Below are positions 55,656 through 64,000 of a stretch of 64,000 nucleotides of DNA, piece by piece (the stretch's first letter is position 1; each line of letters opens with the position of its first letter). The stretch spans positions 14,765,748-14,829,747 of the forward strand of contig JAQFVV010012400.1 of assembly GCA_028023455.1 (NCBI GenBank). Reading direction: 5' to 3'. The DNA comes from Epiperipatus broadwayi (taxonomy: Eukaryota > Onychophora > Udeonychophora > Euonychophora > Peripatidae). A model generated the notes under the pieces. It was given only the letters and a program-made list of their open reading frames with translations, did no database searches and was not told the origin of the DNA. The position numbers and the translations under genes are program-made.

Positions 55656-57232
55656 TAAAATAAAATAAAGAAATTTGGATAAATCTTTTAACAAAAAAAA
55701 AAAAAAAGAATGGAGAAATATGGAAATTGTCTATCTATAAAAAAGTTAATTTATGTTATAGTTTTCTCTGCTTCTACAATCATAAAGAATATTTTGTGAA
55801 AAAAAAAATCTTACAATTAAAATTATATATCTACATTATTTTTATAGTATTATTAAATATGGTATAGTATGACTTAGAAAACAAACAGTTAAAGCTAGAA
55901 TAAAAAAGACACCATCTTAAGTTAGTGAATTATAACAAGATTTGAATCTTAAAATAAATAAATAAATATAAAAATTAAACTATTTTTTATTAATGTGATG
56001 AAATGAGCAAAAACATCTATATATATATGTTTATTAAATGTATGCATTTAAAAACTTACTTTGGTACTAAAAAATAGTTTTAATTTTGTCCTTAGATTTT
56101 CTTTAATTTTTTTTAAAAAAATTATAGTATTAAAAAATAGAAAATAATGTGTATATATTTGAAAGATTTTATTCATGTAAATGCACTAAAAAGCAGAAAA
56201 AAATTTTTTTTTTTTCAGTTTTTATAGTATTCTTGACATTAAGTGGGCAAAATAAAAGTGTGTAGGGGTTCAAGTTCAGAAACAGACTAAGAGTATTTCT
56301 AAACATGCATGTCACATCTTTTTATTTTGGTCACATAAATCAAGAATATTAAAAAACCGTTTCTTTAAACTTTCTTCTTTTTTTTGCAGTCATTCATTTA
56401 AAAAAAGATTGGGAAACTATGATGACATTAATTACACTAATTTCAAATTCTCTTTCATTATCTAAGTATGTAAATACATTTTAGCAAAATGCATTTAATT
56501 ATTTCTAGATAAAAAAACTTTTTGTTATATTAAATTTTTTTATGGAAAATGAATTTTCATATTACTATCCCTGTTTTTAAATTGACTTTTTAAGCACTTA
56601 CCACTGTCTTTTTTGTTTCACAATCCATTGACATGGATTTGGATATTTAAGAAGTGTGTGTAAAAATCTAGAGACAAGTCTATTTCATTCACAAATGTAT
56701 AGAATTTAAAAAAAACTTTTTTAAAAAATAAACTGCTTGATATTAATTTACATATTCAATTTAATTTAAAACCCTGTTTGATTTTTCTCTTATTCTCTTT
56801 CAATGTTTTTCTTTTAAAAAAATCTAAATATGAACATAAAATTTCCATAATACAAAGATTTACAATCATTGTTTGAGCACAATCTTATGTGCTATTGTTG
56901 ATTATTTTCCTATACATATTCCTTTCTTTCCTTTAGATATTTTAATATCAAAAACATTCAATTTATTAACAGATTGCATTGGATGGATTACTAATGATTA
57001 TATGAAACAAACCATGACATATTAAAAAGAAGCTAATAAAAAAAATATTTTTCTTTGTAACAAGACTGAATTAATTTTATAATATTAGAATAATATGATC
57101 ATTTTAATGCAACTCTAATAGAACTATTTTAACTAAAAATAATAAAACTAGGTTTTTTTTTTCTTTTTAGTAATTAAAAAATAAATAAATAATTTGATCT
57201 AACATTTAAAATCAGAAATATAAATTTTGGTT
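55656..57232. other. AT-rich DNA, nothing recognised
   Basis: Homopolymers only; no features can be supported. Confidence 0.4.
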
Positions 57233-58308
57233 CTAGTCTTATAGCTAAAGACGCCGATCAATGGCGCTGTTTTCCTGCTAAAACACATAAAAATGCCGTT
57301 TCCGTGGCTGACACATTCGAACCCGCATTTTCTATAATACAACTTTTTTGTTGTGCTACAGATTGCAGGCCGTTATGTCGCGTCAAAGTACAGCATGTAT
57401 GTCGCATCACAGCAAATAAATTTGCCGAATTCACACAGTTTATAAAATTGTTACGGCTTGGTGAGAGGGTGTGTGTATTTGAATTGGATGGAATTGTTGT
57501 TTTCATTGGATTTTTTTTTATTTTAAAGTATTGAAATGTTCAGATTTTCTAAAGTAATAATTATCATACTTTTTACACTGTACTGTATTGAAGTTTTAAG
57601 TGGTAAATGTTGATGAGATATATGTATAAAGTGAGTTGGAATTAGGTAACGCATCAAGTAACGTACTGTTCGTAACATTCCACGAGAAAAATAATGTTCA
57701 CAAAAATACGATTTTGATATTTTTTATTTTAGCATTACAAACAACAGAACACTAACTCTAAACCTAACCCTAAAACTAAACCTAAACCTCACAATTTTTA
57801 CTTTTTGTTGTCATTCTATTTGAAGTAAAAAAAATAGCGGTAATATCTGTTTGTCTGTAAAAAAATAAAAATGTAAAACGAAGACTAAAAAAGTAAAAAA
57901 TAGCGGTAACACAATAATATCTGTTTCTCTGTAGAAATGAAATTTAAAAGGAAGATTAAGAAATTTTATTTTTTATTCCGATTATGAGTTTTTAAACAAC
58001 AACAACAAAAAAAGCCGTAACCCCACTAAAAAAATATCTGATAGAAAATTGATTTTTCTAATAAAGCAAAACAAAAAACACGAATCAAATTGTAATTTGT
58101 TGATTTTATTTTACATTTATTATTATCATTTAATTTGTATACGTTAATAAAAAATAATATTTAAAAAAGACGATTTTGTTTTGTTTTTATTTTCGCATTA
58201 CAAAAAACACATCAAAATGATTAATATCAACAGCCCGGGAATAGTCATATTTTATAGTTTTAGTGTAAAAATGGCACCATCGAATGGCGTCTTTATCTAT
58301 AAGACTAG
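57233..58308. mobile_element. TIR-bounded 1.08-kb element of unknown superfamily
   Basis: The left end CTAGTCTTATAGCTAAAGAC plus GCCGATCAATGGCGC is matched in inversion by the right end (CTAGTCTTATAGATAAAGAC plus GCCATTCGATGGTGCC), ~50 bp in all, with AAAAC next inward on both. The interior is richer in CpG than its flanks and holds a diverged tandem pair around AAAATAGCGGTAA (57830-57960) and a short run of degenerate telomere-like CTAAACC/CTAACCC units at 57755-57790. No transposase and no clear target-site duplication were seen. Confidence 0.75.
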
Positions 58309-59639
58309 CACCTAAATCAGATTTAAATTAAATGTACATCAAGCATAATTAATTGTATGCCATGCATATCTACAGATATGAATCGGACTATTACTATAAA
58401 AAAATTAAATATTTAAACAAATCTATGAATGCCAAAGACTTTTTTTCTCTCTTATTACATTTAATAAATGCATAGCATACTAAAAAAAAGTTCCTTACAA
58501 TAAATTGCAATAATTTTACCTATCCATGACATTATATACACATGCGCACATATATGTATGCAGTTAGTAATTAAAAATCTTAACTTTAGCAACCAAAAAC
58601 AAATGCATCAAATTACAATCAAAGTTAAGAATAAGACTATAAATTTAAAATGATCATTCAGTAAGGTTAAGCAGCTTAAATTTCACTACTCATTTCATGT
58701 TCAATATTAGAATTAAAGAAATAGCAAGCTAAAAACATATAAGTAGAAGATTTATTACATCATTAATCTTATTTCTATTCAAATGTAATTATTTCTTATA
58801 TGTTAATTCTGGATCTGAAAACATTTAGGTACTAGTCTATCAAGCGGCATGCCTGTCTAATGGATTAGTACCCACATTTATTATAAAAAATCAATCAACA
58901 CAGTTATAATCATTCCAAATGATATATATATATATACAATTAAAAATAATACACTAGTTTATATTTCAAAATTATTTTAGATTGCAATCAATCACAAATT
59001 TCACATAATTTCTAAAAATTGTTAAGACAAATTTAGTAAAATTAATAAATTTAAAATTCAAGTTTATTATTTAAAATAATCATTTTTTATACAACAGTAG
59101 TTTCTATTAATAATTAAACAATGTCAAATAATTTTAATAAAAAATTTGAACTCATATCAAGACAGAAATATAATAAATATAAAACAATTTTAATTATCAA
59201 AATTTTTAAGTACTTTTATATATGCATGTAAAAATTGAAGCAAAAAAAATATTTCTTATGAGTAATTGTTAATAAAATTAGTTTAATTTTCACATATGTA
59301 AAGTTAAAATATTTTTTATTATACAGTTTCTATCAAAAGTACCAGAAAATTAAAAATTAAAAAACTTATCATCTCACTCTAAAATTTATGATTTACATTT
59401 TTTTGTAGACTTTAACTTGAGAATTAGTTAATAGCTTTTAAAAATTGTAATACTGTATACGCAGTGATGAATAAGTAACAAAATATATTGATTGAAAAAG
59501 AAGTTAAAGCATGCCTAAAAATGACTAATGTTTTAATCACTATTTAAAAATAAAACTAATAAATTTTAAATAGTTATAACTTTTTCATACACATACATAT
59601 GCAGATGTGTACATATGAATATATTATAACAGAATGAAG
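58309..59639. other. AT-rich DNA, nothing recognised
   Basis: A (TA)n run lies near 58920. No genes. Confidence 0.4.
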
Positions 59640-59960
59640 TAGGGGCAAAGGTGATAAAATGGGTAATCATCATCATTCCCAATATCACAAATATACAAGT
59701 ATGAAAGAATCAGCATAGAATAAGTAATTATAACAATCATCCCTTGTGAATGGATTTAAAGGAAGTTTAATATCAAAATGAAGGATAATTATTGAGTCAA
59801 TGCCAAACTTATGGCATAATGTAAAAACAACCATTTGCACCCACCTATTCAGATACTAAAGTATCTATCATAATAATAAAAAAATGCTGGGATCCTAATA
59901 CCTGCTGATCATCATCAGTGTTCTGGTACTGTAAAGGTACAAGCCAGCTACAAACTATTT
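59640..59960 (-). repeat. Dispersed repeat shared with 9.04-9.18 kb
   Basis: The minus strand reads ACACTGATGATGATCAGCAG then GATCCCAGCA, matching 9051-9090, with further weak similarity through a GGTGCA block. A B-box or coding motif is not evident. Confidence 0.5.
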
Positions 59961-60779
59961 TTCAACCTGTATAAATAAAGTACAGTGAATGGATTCTAAA
60001 AATCATCTTGACCTTTTCACCATGCAGAAAAACATTTGAATGTTCAACACAAACGTACACATACATATGAATTAACCATTATTGCTCTAGAGCTAGCTCA
60101 GAATCTCAGGGACTCTAGTGACTATCACTATGAACAAAAGGAAATATAAATACATATGTCTAAATTCATTTTATCTTAAATAGTTTTACTGGGATAATTT
60201 ACAAATCCCTTAAAGCATTATGCGATGATGAAATCAAATCACTGCCAATTCATATAATAGATAGCTGGAAAAATAAAGTCATTCACGCACAAAAAATTTA
60301 AAAACTATTATTTTTAAGGAGTATTTAATAAAGTTAACTAATGAATAATAAATCCAGAAAAGATATGACAAATGCAAATCTAACACATTTCTGTAAAAAA
60401 AATTATTTTCCTATAGTAAATAAGATTAATCTATTAATTCTTATTACTAAATTAAATAGCATTTTCAATAACAAAGTTATTTCCTTTTTTACTGATTAAA
60501 GCATTTTATAATAAAAGATGAAAAATATAAAAATTTAAAATTAGCTAAAACCTTCCCCCTTCTTAAGATTAGCTAAAACTGTTCTCCTTTCCTTATAAAA
60601 ATGGGAAGCCCCCCTACTTTTTATAATTTGGTAGGGAAAATAAACAAAAAATATATCTCAACAACAAAAAAGTTAAACCAAAGTTATTCAGTACAATCAA
60701 TTATTATTTTTATTAAAAATTATTTGCAAATATGGATGTGCACATTACAATGTCTTATTACAATGAATTTCATTCTCTT
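59961..60779. other. AT-rich DNA, nothing recognised
   Basis: The AGCTAGCTCAGAATCTCAGG near 60092 faintly recalls 9420-9445, so the repeat of 59.6 kb may extend here. Confidence 0.3.
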
Positions 60780-61800
60780 AGTTCTTTTATAATAATAATA
60801 TTAAGTTTCTTTTCAGGCCAACTTTTCATTCTAGTTTCTTCAAATCCTTCACATTAAAATTATATTATTTTCCAGTGTTGGTTAACACAAGATGAATTTA
60901 TCTCAAATGTCCTTCCATTAACTTCTTTCTATAGCTTTATGTTTTCAGTTGATAATTATAATACTAATTTCTATATTAATAGATTTACAGGCTAGATTAA
61001 CACAAGTTAAATTTTATCCATTTTACAATATAATAATTTGCAGGTCAGATTAAGACAGGCTAAGAGTTATGCTTTTGGAGGGAAACAAGGCTTGTCACAA
61101 ATTTCTTTCAAGCGTATTCTCCTTCTCCACACTTTCTTCTAATGGACACATTACACATTAGTTTGGTGATGTTCAGCTGTTAGTTAAGGCTTAGCAAATG
61201 CTTTTCTTCAAACCCATTTTAAAAAAAAACATTTTTTAATTTAGTAGTGAGGTTAGTCTTACTTAACATCTCACTGTTTTCTTCAGAACTGAACTGCGAC
61301 TGTTCTCTTAGAAGCTGGATCAAAAATGACTTACCATCTAGATATTGAAGTCAACTGCTTTAACCTGCTACTTACCTTATTTTTAACCTAATTTTCCCTT
61401 ATCTATTCAATTATATACAATCTTAGACATGGCAGTATTAAACCTGGACCAAATTGATTCTATTTTTACAAAAATATTATTTTCCTTTTTCTTACTAAAG
61501 AAATTCCAATCATATCTGAAATAATTCTTCTGTAGTTATTTTTGCTATTTTAATTATTAGAAACAAAATAACCCTATAATTATACACTACTTTGAAAAAA
61601 AAACAACATTTTTTTAGAGAGATAAAGAGAGAGAAAAAAATAACTTTAATTAATTAAAACAGCATTTTTTAACAAAAATGTTAAAACTTTATTATTTTTT
61701 ATTTCTTTTAAAAACTGATAAACAATACTTATTTTTCTCTCTTATTATTTTTTAAAACTGCTGAAGAGAAAGAGAAAAAACATCTATTTTACTCTTTTGT
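60780..61800 (+). repeat. Diverged repeat related to 10.85-11.7 kb
   Basis: It contains three loose internal repeats of a GATTAACACAAG/GATTAAGACAGG phrase, a GAAGCTGGATCAAAAATGA block, and a terminal GAGAGA-purine/TTTCTCTC-pyrimidine pair in the same order as the copy at 11 kb. Confidence 0.45.
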
Positions 61801-64000
61801 TTTTTATATATTGTCCTTTCTCTTTTAAAACTACCTCTATTCACAACTTACATTATCATTTAATGAATGTAACTTTAATAAAATTAATAATGGCTATTCT
61901 GAGAAAAAAAAAGACAAACAATAATTCGTATCAATATATTAAAAAAATATTTATGTTTATTTTTGTTACCTCCTCTCTACCTCATAAAAACTGTAAATTA
62001 AACATTTCCAATTTTGACATTATTATACCCGATTCATCTTAAAACGATGTTGAAATTTATAATTCAAAACAAAAAAAAATCTATTATTGAAAACTATTCT
62101 TTCTCACTATTAATAAAAAAATGAACTTTTATGTAACAGTAAATAACATATGGTGGATTGGATAAAAAGAAAAATAATGAACAAGTAAAGGAATTCCTGT
62201 TAAATGCTTAAAATAGTTAAAACTAGTGGTCTCAAAAGTTAAAGGTTTCAGTCTATCATTCTGCTGTTTGAGATTTACTTGATTTCCTAAATAACTAATC
62301 ACATAATAAGTACACGTTTGTTAAATACAATTTTAAATTGTTTAATTGCCTCTCCTCATAGTTAATAATTTCAAAAATTGGATGTAAAGCTTTACTGCAT
62401 GAGCATGTAAAACTTTTAGCAAATCTCATAATTCAAGAAATGGGTATACAAATTAAAACAACTCCTACATTGCATATATTATAAGTTGGTTCTTTGTTTA
62501 TCATTTTGCAAAGCCACCTTTCAACTTTTTTTTTAATTTTCAAAACTAATCTATGAGGCAATTTTTATAATGTAAAATGAAAACTGTCTATTTCACATAA
62601 CACAAAATTTTTATCTTAAAATAACTTTTCAGATCGGTTCTGGCTCAATTATTTTATAAACACAATATAATAAAAAAATGCAGCTTTATAACAGTAGATT
62701 CAATGGCAATACATATAACAAGCAAAACATAATGATTGATTCTATGATTTTTCCATCATATTTTTAAATTCTTATGAAACATGTTAAATGAAATCTTTTC
62801 AGTGGACAATGAAATAATGACACATATCACTTCCATACATCAAATTAAGCAAAATAACAGCCATATAGTTGATCTAACTGTATTTTATGAAGATATAACA
62901 TCTTTTAATTTATAAATGCAGCATAATCACAATACCCAAGTCAACCTTTCTAGCAAAAAGTTCCTATGATATTTAAAATGATCTTACTCTTAAGCAGACA
63001 ATAATCCACTTTGCTGAAGATTTTATTTCCATTACTGATTGACCAAGTGCCTAAGTTTTTTTTTATTATGTTAATCACTAAACCAAAGTCTTTAAAAACT
63101 GCATTTGAATCATTAACATTATTCTCTGGATTATTATTTGAAATAACAAAAATAACACAATCATAAAGCAGACTGCAAAACAAGAAACATCAGACTTTTA
63201 TCTTATCTAGTACCTGATTCAAAAAATTGCCTATTGTGTTATTATTGAGAATTCTACTGAAAGAACTAAAAAGCTGTAATGGATTAAAAAAAAAAAAACC
63301 CAGTAATTTAAAAATTGCATTTTCTGAAAGCATAATTTATAAGATATGTTTGGAGTATAATCTCTGTGGGATTATCATCAATACTTGATCATATATGCTT
63401 TATTTAATCATAGTAAAGAAGGAATAAATCATCATCATAATATCAATATGTATAAATAATTATTGTAATAGTATAAAACATTTGTATATAAACATTGATT
63501 TATGTTCATACTACATATTATTAACTGTAAACCTATGAAAATAACTTGTATAATGTACATGTATTATTAAAATGAATTTTAAATTAAATTAATTCTTTTC
63601 TTTGTGTAGTTATATATTACAAATTTTGATGAATTACGTATTCCAAAAATGGCAATACGTATGTATGCTAAAGATTTTTTGTTTTTTCCCTAGAAATATC
63701 TTCTATAATTTTTAAATTATAAATAGATTTAATCCTAATCTTGTTTAAAAAATGCTTACAAAGTTTCAAGTTTACTCTGGATTAAACATCTGTGGTGTCA
63801 CGGACAAGTTAATTAGGATTGTTTGAAATTTATTATGTAAATAGTATTGTAAAATTAGGGGGATTCATAAATAAGTATAGAATTGTATGACTAAATAATA
63901 TTGGAATTATCTAAATAATTATCTAATGTAATGATGACATGTAGAAAATAACCATACATGGTGTGAAGATTTAAGTAAAATTTGCCACCAAAATGCCTTG
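61801..64000. other. AT-rich DNA, nothing recognised
   Basis: The short open frames at 61797-62042 (+) and 62950-63183 (-) are low-complexity and lack recognisable domains. Confidence 0.4.

Noticed and set aside
57755-57790. Interstitial telomere from CTAACCC-like units
   Set aside because: The run is short and irregular (CTAAACC, CTAACCC, CTAAAACT) and lies inside a TIR-bounded element, so a true telomeric origin is not supported.

Overview
This is a stretch of eukaryotic, almost certainly animal, nuclear DNA: very AT-rich, full of microsatellites and homopolymers, with no long open reading frames, no prokaryotic gene layout and no rRNA genes. The repeats (RTE and other LINEs, a Penelope-like element with a GIY-YIG tail, Ty3/gypsy LTR elements, Merlin and hAT transposons, tRNA-derived SINEs) point to an invertebrate metazoan. 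A lophotrochozoan such as a mollusc is my guess, but nothing here proves it.

Only one stretch looks like a host-type coding exon: 54106-54883 (+). It is 258 codons open behind a splice acceptor and encodes an acidic/serine-rich N-part, a basic patch, a Brinker-like helix-turn-helix and a CENP-B-like helix-turn-helix, then stops. Every other recognisable coding segment is a broken transposable element.

Layout. 0-1 kb: hAT transposase relic. 4.4-5.4 kb: LINE relic split by a SINE. 6.2-6.8 kb: tandem pair of a ~310-bp repeat (third copy at 12.0 kb). 7.6-10.6 kb: Ty3/gypsy relic ending in a near-perfect palindrome. 12.5-13.3 kb: Merlin transposase relic. 14-20 kb: AT-rich DNA with fold-back repeats. 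22.0-22.9 kb: TA-flanked DNA transposon. 23.8 kb: LINE scrap. 24.9-25.8 kb: Penelope-like relic. 26.0-26.6 kb: hAT MITE. 27.0-27.4 kb: possible second GIY-YIG relic. 27.6-30.8 kb: near full-length RTE LINE with an internal inverted patch; partial RTE copies at 33.4-34.2 kb (-) and 49.4-50.4 kb (+). 36.5-37.1 kb: 308-bp tandem duplication. 38.2-40.2 kb: another LINE. 40.3-49.1 kb: a Ty3/gypsy element on the minus strand with both LTRs, carrying a second, plus-strand gypsy remnant (41.9-43.8 kb). 57.2-58.3 kb: TIR element.

The most interesting system is a short interspersed repeat present at five loci (5.1, 17.1, 32.0, 32.4-32.7 and 34.6-34.9 kb). It combines a predicted type I hammerhead ribozyme (CTGATGA, stem II, GAAA, minimal stem III, UA cleavage site, two-part stem I) with a tRNA-like A/B-box segment. 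Two copies keep the full ribozyme core. Three of the five loci are head-to-head inverted pairs that would fold into long hairpins. A second tRNA-derived SINE family (four copies) has its boundaries fixed by an empty site inside the window at 38.02 kb.

Limits: all homology calls come from reading translations and repeats by eye. Element boundaries are approximate unless a target-site duplication or TIR is named.
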